Assembly (NCBI GenBank): GCA_963732925.1
Contig: CAVTBJ010000007.1
Location: 62,001 to 126,000 of the forward strand
Length of the DNA stretch: 64,000 nt
Direction of reading: 5' to 3'
From: DASZRZ01 sp963732925
GTDB taxonomy: Bacteria > Acidobacteriota > Terriglobia > Terriglobales > Acidobacteriaceae
Positions 7,741 through 16,756 of this stretch are shown here, in pieces. Numbering within the stretch: position 1 is the stretch's first letter; the number at the start of each line of letters is the position of its first letter. Both the position numbers and the translations under genes were made by a program. The notes below the pieces were generated by a model. It was not told the DNA's origin. It did no database searches and was given only the letters and a program-made list of their open reading frames with translations.

Positions 7741-8884
7741 TGAAAATCGGTATTACCTGTTATCCCACCTACGGTGGCAGCGGTGTGGTTGCAACGGAAC
7801 TGGGAATTGAGCTGGCGCAGCGCGGACACGAAATTCATTTCATCACCTATTCGCAGCCTTTCCGGCTGCAGACTCCGCAAGCCAACATTTTCTATCACGA
7901 GGTAGAGGTCTCGCATTATCCGCTGTTTGACTATCCTCCGTATGACCTGGCGCTGGCCTCGCGCATGGCCGAGGTGGCGGAAATCTACGATCTCGATCTG
8001 CTGCACGTCCACTATGCCATTCCCCATTCCGTCAGCGCCTATCTGGCCAAGCAAATGATTGCCAGTTCCGGACGCCGGCGGCCTCTGCCGTTCGTCACTA
8101 CCTTGCATGGAACCGACATCACCCTGGTCGGGACTGGATCGCTCGTATCTGCCCATCACCCGTTTCTCCATCGAGCAGAGCGACGGGGTCACGGCTATTT
8201 CCAATTATCTGAAGGACCGCACGCTGCTCGAATTCGGCATCAGCAACGGAATCCGCGTGATCTACAACTTCGTCAACTGCGACGTTTACCACCGGGATCC
8301 CGAGTGGAAGACGCGCCGCTTGGAATTCGCGAAGGAAGACGAGCGCCTGCTGGTTCATCTGTCTAATTTCCGGCCGGTCAAGCGCGTGCTCGACGTGATT
8401 GAAATCTTCGACCGCGTGCAGAAGCGCTTGCCGGCAAAATTGATTCTTATTGGAGACGGCCCCGAGCGTTCCAGCGCGGAATACATGGCGCGGGAGAAAG
8501 GCATTCAGAACCGGGTGTCTGTTTCTGGGCAAGCAGGACCGGGTGCATGAAAAGCTGGCCACCGCCGACGTGCTGCTCATGCCCAGCCGCCTGGAGTCGT
8601 TCGGCCTGGCGGCGCTGGAGGGCATGGCCTGCGAAGTGGTTCCCATCGCCACCCGCGTCGGCGGCATCCCGGAACTGATCGAGCACGGCGTGAGCGGCTT
8701 TCTGGCGGAAGAAGGCGACGTGGACACTATGGCCGGATATGCCATCCAGGTTCTTTCCGACGAAGCGTGCCTGAAGAAAATCGCCGCCGCCGGACGCGCC
8801 ACCGCGCAGTCCCGCTTCTGCGCCCAGCGAATCATCCCGGAGTATGAAAGCTTCTACCGCGAGGTGGTGGCGCGCGCCGGCTGA
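7741..8884 (+). pseudogene. bshA: BshA-type N-acetyl-alpha-D-glucosaminyl L-malate synthase, two frameshifts
   Basis: The three pieces, read in three frames, give one GT4 glycosyltransferase of about 380 residues, the normal BshA length. The first piece is MKIGITCYPTYGGSGVVATE through HVHYAIPHSVSAYL and TLHGTDITLVG. The second is LDRSYLPITRFSIEQSDGVTAIS, through the nucleotide-sugar motif LSNFRPVKRV to GDGPE. The third is LFLGKQD, then LMPSRLESFGLAALEGMA. Frame changes fall at about 8133 (an extra G in GGG) and about 8520. BshA makes GlcNAc-malate from UDP-GlcNAc and L-malate, the first step to bacillithiol. Because family identity is unbroken across both shifts, sequencing indels are the likeliest cause. 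The other bacillithiol genes are not in the window. Confidence 0.85.
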
Positions 8885-8900
8885 ATGTCGGCATACGAGT

Positions 8901-10196
8901 TCATCGTCCAGGACTGGCAGCCGCAAGGAGACCAGGGTTCCTCCCTGCGGAGCCGGGGCTGAGGGCCAGGCCCGCGTTTTGCCCGTACAGAACTTTCAGG
9001 CGCTCCGCGACATTGGCAATGCCGATACCGCTGCCGCCCACGCCGGTGGGACGCTCCATCAGACTGGCGGCGGCCATGCCCACGCCGTCGTCTTCCACCT
9101 CCAGCACCAGGTTTCCGTCCTCCAACCGGCTTCGCAGGTGGATGGTTCCTCCGTCAATTCTGGGAGCCAGTCCATGCTTCACCGAGTTTTCCACCAGCGG
9201 CTGCAGCAGCATGCTGGGAACGAAGACATCCAGGGATGCCGGCTCCAGGTCCTTCACCACCTGAAGTTTGTCGCGTCCGAAGCGCACCACCTCAATATCA
9301 AGGTAGTCGTCCATGAACCGCACTTCTTCCCGCAGAGGCACGAAGGCATCGCTCTGCCGCAACAGGCGCCGCAGGATGCTGGCCAGCTTCACGATCAGAT
9401 CGCGAGCCGTATCGGGATCGAAGCGCACCAGGGAGGAAACGGAATTCAGGGTATTGAACAGAAAGTGCGGATTGATCTGGTTCTGCAGCGCCTCCATGCG
9501 CGCCTGCAGTAACATGCGCTGCTGGTCTACCAGCTTGCGTTCCATGCGCGTGTTGTTCCAGATCTTGAGCGGAGTTCCCACCGCCATTACGGTCGTGGCA
9601 TAGGCGGCCACCACGCTTCCCCAGCCCGGCCCATGCAGGAGGAAAATCTGGCCAGGGAATTCGCGTGCCAGGATTCCCTGCAGGAAGCGCAGGGCCAGAA
9701 TCACCATGAAGAAGGAAATCTGCCAGTCCATTTTCGGACGGGGGATATTGCGCCGGACCCAGCGATAGATGCTCAGGTCGATGAAGGGCGAAAACGACCA
9801 GATTTCCTCGCGGTCGCTTGCCAACTCGCGCAGCACTCCTGCCAGCAGGCCTGCCAGCACATTGAACGGCAGGGTCAGCAGTTCCCCATAGAGCACGGCA
9901 GGAAACGCCAGCAACAATCCCCCAAAGACGCCCGCCAGCGGTCCCGCCATCACTCCCAGCAGCAGCGAGGCCTCCAGGGCAAGATCCCCGGCCACGAAGC
10001 TGGGGGTAGTGTGCCGAACCACCACCCCCAGCGCGAATGGAATCCCGATAAACAGCACCAGTTGCAGGCGCTGTCCCAGGGTGCGCGGTTCGGTAAAGAG
10101 CAACTGCTTGAAGGTAACCGAGCGCACCAGCACGGCGGCCACGGCGGCGGCCACGCCGAGCTTGATCAGCAGATTGATGGCGAGGACACGATCCAT
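8901..10196 (-). CDS. LytS/YehU-type membrane sensor histidine kinase
   Basis: The protein has 431 residues. The first 210 hold about six membrane helices of the 5TM-LYT type (for example EASLLLGVMAGPLAGVFGG and PFNVLAGLLAG). A coiled linker (residues 215-235) leads to the His_kinase domain with the hallmark NPHFLFNTLN and phospho-acceptor H244. The ATPase part has LLQPLVENSVKHGL and GVGGSGIGIANV. This family usually works with a LytTR response regulator to sense envelope or metabolite signals. No LytTR gene is adjacent, so the partner lies elsewhere. It converges with bshA with only 16 nt between stops. Confidence 0.9.
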   Translation of the reverse strand: MDRVLAINLLIKLGVAAAVAAVLVRSVTFKQLLFTEPRTLGQRLQLVLFIGIPFALGVVVRHTTPSFVAGDLALEASLLLGVMAGPLAGVFGGLLLAFPAVLYGELLTLPFNVLAGLLAGVLRELASDREEIWSFSPFIDLSIYRWVRRNIPRPKMDWQISFFMVILALRFLQGILAREFPGQIFLLHGPGWGSVVAAYATTVMAVGTPLKIWNNTRMERKLVDQQRMLLQARMEALQNQINPHFLFNTLNSVSSLVRFDPDTARDLIVKLASILRRLLRQSDAFVPLREEVRFMDDYLDIEVVRFGRDKLQVVKDLEPASLDVFVPSMLLQPLVENSVKHGLAPRIDGGTIHLRSRLEDGNLVLEVEDDGVGMAAASLMERPTGVGGSGIGIANVAERLKVLYGQNAGLALSPGSAGRNPGLLAAASPGR

Positions 10197-10490
10197 TGCG
10201 GTGAACTTCCAGCGGGCCGAAGGCTTCCTGCTGTGATGAATCGTACTCTAGCATGGCGCGCCTGCGCTTCCCGCGCTTGCGCTGGAACTTATCGCAGGTC
10301 GATCGCCTCGGCCACGGCTCCCACAAAGGTGCTTCGCACCATGTTAGGCTCTTAGCCTTTAGAACCCCCATGGGCGTTCGGAGTCAGGCTCCTGAGCCAA
10401 TCGGCCATCGAGTTCCGACACCACTTCCGACCTCCACGTTTTCGGTATTTCTGCCCAAGCGGCTTCCCCGGGAAAACCAGCATGCTGTCG

Positions 10491-11258
10491 TTAGTATGGC
10501 TGGATAATTCCGCCCAGAGATCGCTCGGCCGGCCGGGACCGATCTTGAGTGGCCTCCGGATAGGATGGCTGCGACCCCATGGCGGAAACGCTCCTTCTCT
10601 GTTCCGCACTGTTCCTGCCTTGCCGTTTCTGAGCCATGACCAGCCCGCGCGGAGTGGGCAGAAGCAGCACGGAAATCAGGCCCTCCGCCTCCAGTTGCAG
10701 CGCCGCCTGGCGGACGATCTTGAGGTGCGAGCTGGCGTCGTGCATCAGGATCACGCCGTTAGGATTCAACCGCGGCAGGAAGTGCCGCACCTCCTGCTCG
10801 CGAACCGGCATGTCGCTATCGCTGAACAGCAGGTCAATGCGCCCTTTCACCTGCAATTCCAGGCTGGACTCATTGCGGCATTCAATCCAGTCGCTCAGGC
10901 CGGAGCCCGCGATCCGTTCCCTGGCCCTGGCAAATACCAGGGGATCGTATTCGCAGGTAATGACCTTTCCGAAGCCGTTGGCCTTCAGCGCCTCCGCGAT
11001 CCAAAGGGTGCTGATGCCCAGGAAGGTCCCCGTTTCCACCACCAGTTCCGGCTTGATGGTCGTGACCAGCGTGCGCAGAAATTCCAGCACCTCCACTTCC
11101 GCGGTCATGGAGTCGTACATGCTCCAGCGCTGGGGATGCGGGCACTCCGGGGTGGCTCGGTGATATTCCGGCTGCAACTCGTGGCCGCGGCGTTCAATCT
11201 GCCCCAGAACCTTATGCTCCTGCTTCTGTTTCTTCCCGAACAGATTTTTGAGTTTCAA
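10491..11258 (-). CDS. Class I SAM-dependent O-methyltransferase
   Basis: I place the start at a TTG (11258) because GGGAGGGA lies a few bases upstream and the reading begins MKLKNLFGKK. The upstream extension looks non-coding and contains a 12-bp tandem repeat. The 255-residue product has the Rossmann motif ELVVETGTFLGISTLWIAEAL, an acidic ribose-binding turn VITCEYDPLVF, and DLLFSDSDM at the metal or substrate strand. This is the pattern of catechol-type or caffeoyl-CoA-like methyltransferases (Methyltransf_24). The last 40 residues are Arg/Ser-rich and poorly conserved. The substrate is unknown. Confidence 0.8.
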   Translation of the reverse strand: MKLKNLFGKKQKQEHKVLGQIERRGHELQPEYHRATPECPHPQRWSMYDSMTAEVEVLEFLRTLVTTIKPELVVETGTFLGISTLWIAEALKANGFGKVITCEYDPLVFARARERIAGSGLSDWIECRNESSLELQVKGRIDLLFSDSDMPVREQEVRHFLPRLNPNGVILMHDASSHLKIVRQAALQLEAEGLISVLLLPTPRGLVMAQKRQGRNSAEQRRSVSAMGSQPSYPEATQDRSRPAERSLGGIIQPY

Positions 11259-11328
11259 TCTTATCCCTCCCTGCGCGTGTCGCGGCCGCATAGAAACGCA
11301 ACGCTGAACCGACTCGACGCAGAACCAT

Positions 11329-11352
11329 GGAGTATACGGGGGAGTATACGGG
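11329..11352. repeat. 12-bp tandem duplication with GTATAC cores
   Basis: GGAGTATACGGG occurs twice in direct succession, in the 106-nt gap upstream of the methyltransferase. On the minus strand each copy presents a TATACT -10-like box, but no good -35 box sits at the right distance. It may be a promoter duplicated by slippage. Confidence 0.5.
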
Positions 11353-11364
11353 ATTCGGCGGGCT

Positions 11365-12027
11365 TCAGTGATCGCCGGCGTGCGCTTCTTCGCCGTTCCG
11401 TTCGCGGACCGAAGCACGCACGGCGAAGTCAGCCGGAATGATGAGAACCTGGGGAAGGTTGCCGCTGGGACGGCGGTATTTCTGCAGCGCCTGCAACGAT
11501 CCGATCTTCACGATATCGCGCAGGAAACCAGCTGCCGGAATGTCATCGAAACGGAAGCTCTTGCCGGGATGAAACTCATTCTGCGTGGCCAGCAACAGCT
11601 CGTCTTCCGTGCGGAACTCCTGCTCGAGAGAGGGATCCAGAACCACGGCCCAATAGACATCCCATTCCTCGGGGCTGCTGTCCGCGGGCATATGGTTGAT
11701 GATGTGGTTGTGATCGTAGTCTGCGAAGCCCGGGACGCGATGCTCGGTGCCGGGAGCGACCACGTACAGGTTCTGCCGGCGATCCCGCGGCGTGGGATAT
11801 AAAACTCGCTCGCCAAAGTCCCATGGTCCGACTTGCTTGGTTCTTGCTCCCCGGGGCACTGGCGCCAACTCGAACGACACCAGGCGTCCGTTGAAATAAG
11901 CGGTCCTGATTTCGGAGGCCGCAGGCTTGGCTTCCCGGCTGGACCATGCCCGGTGAACCGCCACCGCGGACACGGCCACGCAGAACACCGCGAAAGCTAT
12001 CCTTTCGGACTTGGAGCTGACGATCAA
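11365..12027 (-). CDS. Membrane-anchored hypothetical protein
   Basis: The protein has 220 residues. It opens with a short charged stretch and one hydrophobic helix (IAFAVFCVAVSAVAVHRAW), then a soluble domain presumably outside the cytoplasmic membrane. Notable stretches are GPWDFGERVLYPTPRDRRQN, DYDHNHIINHMPA and EEWDVYWAVVLDP. The His/Asp-rich DYDHNHIINH could bind metal, but no family is recognised. It reads toward the methyltransferase on the same strand with a 106-nt gap, and its Arg-rich C-terminal tail is probably disordered. Function unknown. Confidence 0.7.
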   Translation of the reverse strand: MIVSSKSERIAFAVFCVAVSAVAVHRAWSSREAKPAASEIRTAYFNGRLVSFELAPVPRGARTKQVGPWDFGERVLYPTPRDRRQNLYVVAPGTEHRVPGFADYDHNHIINHMPADSSPEEWDVYWAVVLDPSLEQEFRTEDELLLATQNEFHPGKSFRFDDIPAAGFLRDIVKIGSLQALQKYRRPSGNLPQVLIIPADFAVRASVRERNGEEAHAGDH

Positions 12028-12262
12028 GCCGGTCTCCTTCGCTTAGCCCATTATAGGAAACCTCCTTCTGGCTCGGGGATGCCAAAAGGCGCTGTCCGGA
12101 AGGCCCGCGCCGGCCAAGGGTCCCCGGAAATGCCATGTTGCAATGCCTTCTCCTGGCCTCCCAGCACCATTTTCAGGCTTTTTTTGCAAGGCAAAAAGCA
12201 GCGGTTTGGGCGAAGATAGGCTAAAATGCGGCGGATCACGCTCAAGTTCTCTTGCTCGACCC

Positions 12263-12614
12263 ATGCCTGACTACCAGAGCTTCATCGACAAGCTGATTGC
12301 CAAGACCGACAGCGGCCGTATCCCGTGGAAGCCCACGGTCGACAGCGACGCATTTACTGCGGCCATTGAAAATGAATTCACGGTTCGGGTGAGCCAGATC
12401 CGGCAAGCAGGAATTCGCCTTCGAGATGCGGGACCAACGAGGCAACAAGCTGGTGGATTTTTCCGCCGACAAAGCCCAGGCCTGGGAGCAGGGCTACGAG
12501 GAAGCTGTAGAGAATTTCGAGCGCCTGCGGGGGCTGTTCGAGGCGGCCCGCGCGGCCGCCCTGGACGTCGGCAGGCAACTGCTGCGGGCCGAATCCCTGC
12601 TCGACCAGTGCTGA
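12263..12614 (+). pseudogene. Small hypothetical protein, frameshifted
   Basis: An ATG at 12263 opens a frame (MPDYQSFIDKLIAKTDSGRI, then FTVRVSQ). The same protein appears to continue in the next frame with EFAFEMRDQRGNKLVDFSAD and a long helix through AWEQGYEEAVENFERLRGLF to LLRAESLLDQC. Joined, this is a protein of about 117 residues with a beta-rich start (EFTVRVSQ / EFAFEMRD / KLVDF) and a helical end. The shift is near 12400-12410. The ribosome site is weak. A GCTTTTT / AAAAAGC inverted repeat lies at 12177-12199 upstream. No family recognised. Confidence 0.55.
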
Positions 12615-12801
12615 GCCATTCGCTGTTCGGTCGCTCGTTGCCTTCGCCTAATTCGGGGCCAGCATGTGCCCGAGTTGTTAATGGAAGCTGATCTCTTCGG
12701 TAACCAGCAGACGCGACCAGCAGACATTCCCCGCACAAGCTGATATTCTCTCGCTTTCGCGCGGCCAGGGCTGCGCAACTTTCTCACTTGGAAGGACGCG
12801 A

Positions 12802-13572
12802 ATGCAAGTCAGCCTGGAAGGGCGGGTAGCGGTTGTCTTTGGAGTCGCCAACAAGCGCAGCATCGCCTGGGGAATCGCCCAGAAGCTGCAAGAGGCGGGG
12901 GCGCAACTGGTCATTACCTATCAGAACCAGCGCTTGGCCGCGGAAGCCGCCGACCTGATCGCTTCCCTGTCCGGCGCCCAGGCCCTGCAGTGCGACGTGA
13001 GCAATGACGCCGAAATCGACGCTCTGTTTGCGCAGTTGCGGGACCGCTACGGTAAGCTTCATATCCTGGTGCATTCGGTGGCATTCGCTCCCCCTGAGGA
13101 ACTGCGCCGCGAATTCCTGCTCACCACGCGGGAAGGCTTCCGCATCGCCCATGACGTTAGCGTCTATTCGCTGATCGCGCTCAGTCGCGCCGCCACCCCG
13201 CTGATGACCGACGGTGGCAGCATCCTGACGCTCACCTATTACGGTTCGGAAAAGGTCGTCCCCAACTACAACGTGATGGGCGTGGCCAAAGCCGCCCTGG
13301 AAGCCACCGTACGCTACCTGGCCAACGACCTGGGCCCGCACAAGGTGCGGGTGAATGCCATCTCCGCCGGTCCCATCAAGACTCTGGCTGCGCGCGGCAT
13401 CTCCGGCCTGGGAGAGATGCTCAAGGCCCACGCCGAGCGCGCGCCGCTGAAGCGCAACGTGGAAGTCAGCGAAGTCGCGGATACTGCGTTGTTCCTCGCG
13501 TCGGAGTTGGGCAGCGGCATTACCGGCGAGGTCGTTCACGTGGACTGCGGCTACAACATCATGGGCTTCTGA
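12802..13572 (+). CDS. fabI: Enoyl-[acyl-carrier-protein] reductase (NADH), FabI
   Basis: The 256-residue length is normal for FabI, which reduces trans-2-enoyl-ACP in the last step of each fatty acid elongation round. The nucleotide site carries the FabI-type variant GVANKRSIAWGIA (residues 14-26), not the usual SDR GxxxGxG. The catalytic Tyr and Lys fall at Y156 and K163 in NYNVMGVAK, with Y146 in TLTYYGSE, the same numbers as in E. coli FabI. The substrate lid has ISAGPIKTLAARGI, and the C-terminus VDCGYNIMGF is typical. GGAAGG precedes the start. It converges with tsaE. Confidence 0.95.
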   Translation: MQVSLEGRVAVVFGVANKRSIAWGIAQKLQEAGAQLVITYQNQRLAAEAADLIASLSGAQALQCDVSNDAEIDALFAQLRDRYGKLHILVHSVAFAPPEELRREFLLTTREGFRIAHDVSVYSLIALSRAATPLMTDGGSILTLTYYGSEKVVPNYNVMGVAKAALEATVRYLANDLGPHKVRVNAISAGPIKTLAARGISGLGEMLKAHAERAPLKRNVEVSEVADTALFLASELGSGITGEVVHVDCGYNIMGF

Positions 13573-13598
13573 GGAATCCTGTACGGAATCGGTCCGAA

Positions 13599-13628
13599 GC
13601 AGATTCCTCGCTTCGCTAGGAATGACAA
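13599..13628. repeat. Dispersed 30-bp intergenic repeat, copy 1
   Basis: In the fabI-tsaE convergent gap lies a 30-bp element beginning GCAGATTCCTCGCT and ending GGAATGACAA. An inverted copy with 27 of 30 bases identical by eye lies at 52458-52487. The unit is partly palindromic (ATTCCTCGCTTCGCTAGGAAT). REP-like elements of this type between genes are often found in several copies per genome. Confidence 0.7.
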
Positions 13629-13653
13629 ACTTTTGTTCTTCCTGGGACTTTGG

Positions 13654-14097
13654 TCAAAATCCCACCGCCCCGGAGCTGACGTGAATTCTCCGCCGATCCT
13701 GGCCCAGGTTTTCGATGGCGATCTCCACCTCCCCGCCGCGCGCTAACCACGGAAACTTTTCGCCCCACTCGATCAACAGGATATTTTTATCGTCATAAAG
13801 ATCATCCAGGCCGAGCGTTTCCAGCTCCCGCTGGGTGTCGATGCGGTACAGATCGATATGGAAGAGAGTCGCGGAGGGCCCACGGTACTCATGAATCAGG
13901 GTAAACGTGGGACTGGTCACATCCTCCTGCTCGGCAGCCCCAAAGGCTTCGGCAATTCCTTTGACCAGCGTGGTCTTGCCCGCGCCCAGATCGCCGCGCA
14001 GCAGCACCAGCCGGGGAGGCGCAATCGCAGTTGCCAGGCGCCGTCCCAGCTCGATGGTCTCCTCCGGCGAACTGGTAATGTATTCCTGAACGTTCAT
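13654..14097 (-). CDS. tsaE: tRNA threonylcarbamoyladenosine biosynthesis protein TsaE
   Basis: This is a P-loop ATPase of 147 residues from the ATG at 14097 (an upstream ATG at 14124 is less likely given family length). It has Walker A GDLGAGKTTLVKGIAEA, the family motif TSPTFTLIHEY, FHIDLYRI in the Walker B region, and LIEWGEKFPWL near the end. TsaE supports the TsaB-TsaD complex that makes t6A at position 37 of ANN-decoding tRNAs. It is last on the minus strand after the aldo/keto reductase and nnr, and TsaE and Nnr are often neighbours in bacteria. Confidence 0.93.
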   Translation of the reverse strand: MNVQEYITSSPEETIELGRRLATAIAPPRLVLLRGDLGAGKTTLVKGIAEAFGAAEQEDVTSPTFTLIHEYRGPSATLFHIDLYRIDTQRELETLGLDDLYDDKNILLIEWGEKFPWLARGGEVEIAIENLGQDRRRIHVSSGAVGF

Positions 14098-14145
14098 TTC
14101 CCTAGTGTTGCACAAGCGGAACATTATGAAGGTCCACAGGCGAGG

Positions 14146-14985
14146 CTAGAGGATCGGAAGCTCGCGCGGCCGTGGCCCCCGCGGAAAAGCCCGGTCGATG
14201 CGCGCAATTTCTTCCGCCGTAAGCTGCAGATCGCCCGCCGCGGAGTTCTCCCTGGCGTGCTCCTCGCTGGATGCCTTGGGGATGACGAACACCAGCGGAG
14301 AGCGCAACAGGAAGCGCAACGCCACTTGGCGTGGCGTCGCCTGGTGAGCCGCGGCGATTTCCTGTAACACGCGCCCTCCGGGGGTCGTGGCCCGAGGAAA
14401 ATCTCCGTGACCGAAAGGGCTGTACCCCACCACCGAAACACCCTGCTTTTCGCACCAGGGAGTTACTCCGTGCTCGATGGCGCGCTGCCGCAGATGGTAG
14501 AGCACCTGATCGCAGGCAATGCTCCCATCCATGCCGGCGGCCTCGTCGAGGCCGGCATCGTCGAAATTACTCACGCCCCAGGAGAGGATCTTTCCCTGCT
14601 GGCGCAGCTTCTGGAAGGCGGCAATCGTATCCTCCAGCGGATGCGAGCCGCGCCAGTGCAGCAGGTAGCAATCCAGCCAGTCGGTCCTGAGCCGCGCCAG
14701 CGAGCGTTCACAGGCCGCAATGGTGCCCGAGCGGGAGGCATTTTGCGGAAGCACTTTGGAAACCAGAAATACCTCGCTGCGCTGCCCTACGATGGCTTCA
14801 CCCACCATGATTTCGGCTTCCCCGTCCAGGTACATCTCCGCCGTGTCGATGTGGTTCATCCCCAGATCGAGGCCGTGCCGCAGGGCTGCGACGGCGGCGG
14901 CACGGTCCTCATTCCCCATATACCACGTGCCCTGGCCGATGGCGGAAACCTCCCGCTGGGTCGAGCTAAACCGGCGACGTTCCAT
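14146..14985 (-). CDS. Aldo/keto reductase
   Basis: This cytosolic oxidoreductase of 279 residues uses NAD(P)H and folds as a TIM barrel. The catalytic tetrad is visible: Asp and Tyr in HIDTAEMYLDGEAE, Lys in FLVSKVLP, and His in CYLLHWRGSHP. The cofactor-phosphate loop near the end has VIPKASSEEHARENSAAG. It resembles the AKR5-like YeaE/2,5-diketo-D-gluconate reductase group in length and motifs. It lies 83 nt after nnr and 48 nt before tsaE, and may be transcribed with them. Its substrate cannot be told from the sequence. Confidence 0.9.
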   Translation of the reverse strand: MERRRFSSTQREVSAIGQGTWYMGNEDRAAAVAALRHGLDLGMNHIDTAEMYLDGEAEIMVGEAIVGQRSEVFLVSKVLPQNASRSGTIAACERSLARLRTDWLDCYLLHWRGSHPLEDTIAAFQKLRQQGKILSWGVSNFDDAGLDEAAGMDGSIACDQVLYHLRQRAIEHGVTPWCEKQGVSVVGYSPFGHGDFPRATTPGGRVLQEIAAAHQATPRQVALRFLLRSPLVFVIPKASSEEHARENSAAGDLQLTAEEIARIDRAFPRGPRPRELPIL

Positions 14986-15068
14986 GCAGTCTTACTCTCT
15001 TTAGTTTTTCGGAAGGTTGGGGCACCAGCCCCGAAGAACTGATTTTTACAGAAATTCACCCAGGCAGG

Positions 15069-16655
15069 CTAGGGATTCACCATGATTTTGCTCTGCCCCG
15101 CCCGTTCCCTCGCAGTGCGAAAGGCCTGCGGCAAAAAGCGGAGGAGATCGGTTGCGACCATTGCCTGCTCGCCCACGGCATCGCGGGCCAGGTCTCCCGC
15201 CAGTCCGTGCAGGTAAACCGCGGTGGCGACGGCCAGGCCCAGATCTTTGGGATGCTGCGCAATCGTCCCGGCGATCATTCCGGTCAGGATGTCGCCGGTT
15301 CCACCCGTGGCCATGCCGGGATTCCCCGTCGTATTGGCCCACACGTTTCCGTTGGGATGGGCAACCAGGGTCCGATGCAGCTTCAACACCAGGATGACCT
15401 GGTGCTCGCGCGCAAACTTGCGCGCTAATTCGAGCGGACGCGCCAGCACCTCTTTCGTGCTCATCCCGGCCAGCCGCGCCATCTCGCCGGGATGCGGCGT
15501 GAGCACCAGGGGGCGCGACTTACCGCTCAAGCGGCCGGCATGCCCCTGGAATGCGTTCAGGCCGTCGGCGTCGAGCACCGTGGGGATTGCATACCGGTCA
15601 ATCACGCTGCGCAGGAACTGCACCGTATCCGGATTGCGCGAAATTCCGGGCCCGATCGCGATCACCGTCTTGCCATTGGCAATCGCGTCCAGGCGGCCGT
15701 AGTCGCCCGCTTCCAGAGCGATGCTTCCCGCCTCGGTCTCCGCCAGCGGCTCGGTCATCAACTCCGGGGCATACCCTGCCACTGTGGCCAGAACCGAACG
15801 CGGAGTCGCCACCGTGCACAGGCCTGCGCCGGCGCGCAGCGCCGCCATTCCCGCCATGGCCGCCGCGCCCGACTTCCCCAGAGAGCCGCCCATCACCAGC
15901 ACGTGACCGAAGGTGCCTTTATTGGCATTCACCGCGCGTGGCGCCAGCAGTCCCGCAATGTCAGCAGCGGTGATGGCTTCCAGCTTTGTTTGCGAGCGAA
16001 TGGCTTCTTGCGGCGAGCCGATGGGGGCAATGAGGGTGGGGCCCGAGGTCAGATTGCCGAAGACGTGCGCGGGACGCGGCGCCGTGAACGTCACCACCGC
16101 GTCTGCCCGGCAGCGGATTTCCTTCTTGTCCGGCAGGAGCGCGTCGGCGTCGGCGCCCGAGGGAATGTCCACCGCGACCACCGGAGCAGAGGCCGCATTG
16201 ATGCCGGCAATCGCCTGCGCATACAGCCCCTTCACGGGAGGCCGGAATCCGGTGCCCAGAATAGCGTCTACAATCAGCTCCGCTTTCTCCAGGCTGGTGC
16301 CACACTCCTTCTGCATCTGCTGTTCTGACTTTACCTGCGTTATTGGTACCGGCAGCCGCTCCAGCATGACCGCAGCATCGCCCTTGGCGTCTTTGACCTC
16401 GGCTGGATCCGCAAGCAGCAACACTTCCACCACGCGGCTCGCCAGGTGAAGCTTGCGGGCGGCCACGAAGCCGTCGCCACCGTTGTTTCCCTTGCCGCAC
16501 ACCACCGTGACTCGTTGCGCCTGGGGGTAAGCCTCCAGAATGAAGTCGGAGATGGCAGTCCCGGCGTTCTCCATGAGCGTAAGGGACGGCACCGCAAAGC
16601 GCTCGCTGGTGACGCGATCGCATTCGCGCATCTCGGCTGCAGTAAGAATCTTCAT
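15069..16655 (-). CDS. nnr: Bifunctional NAD(P)H-hydrate epimerase / ADP-dependent dehydratase
   Basis: This 528-residue fusion repairs hydrated NADH and NADPH. Residues 1-215 are the YjeF_N epimerase (MKILTAAEMRECDRVTSERF at the start, VVCGKGNNGGDGFVAAR, VDIPSGADAD). The rest is the YjeF_C ribokinase-fold dehydratase (HVLVMGGSLGKSGAAAMAG, LVLTPHPGEMARL, TGGTGDILTGMIAG with the catalytic Asp). The start at 16655 is chosen because the family begins here; an upstream ATG adds 15 unconserved residues. The epimerase-dehydratase fusion is common in bacteria. The aldo/keto reductase and tsaE follow on the same strand. Confidence 0.94.
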   Translation of the reverse strand: MKILTAAEMRECDRVTSERFAVPSLTLMENAGTAISDFILEAYPQAQRVTVVCGKGNNGGDGFVAARKLHLASRVVEVLLLADPAEVKDAKGDAAVMLERLPVPITQVKSEQQMQKECGTSLEKAELIVDAILGTGFRPPVKGLYAQAIAGINAASAPVVAVDIPSGADADALLPDKKEIRCRADAVVTFTAPRPAHVFGNLTSGPTLIAPIGSPQEAIRSQTKLEAITAADIAGLLAPRAVNANKGTFGHVLVMGGSLGKSGAAAMAGMAALRAGAGLCTVATPRSVLATVAGYAPELMTEPLAETEAGSIALEAGDYGRLDAIANGKTVIAIGPGISRNPDTVQFLRSVIDRYAIPTVLDADGLNAFQGHAGRLSGKSRPLVLTPHPGEMARLAGMSTKEVLARPLELARKFAREHQVILVLKLHRTLVAHPNGNVWANTTGNPGMATGGTGDILTGMIAGTIAQHPKDLGLAVATAVYLHGLAGDLARDAVGEQAMVATDLLRFLPQAFRTARERAGQSKIMVNP

Positions 16656-16756
16656 CGCCGATATTTCACCACGGACCAGCGCTTCCCTGAGCGCGAACAT
16701 CGACTCTTTGGCCGGCGAATTCAGAATGACAACAGGAGGCAGTTCCGGGCCCGCGG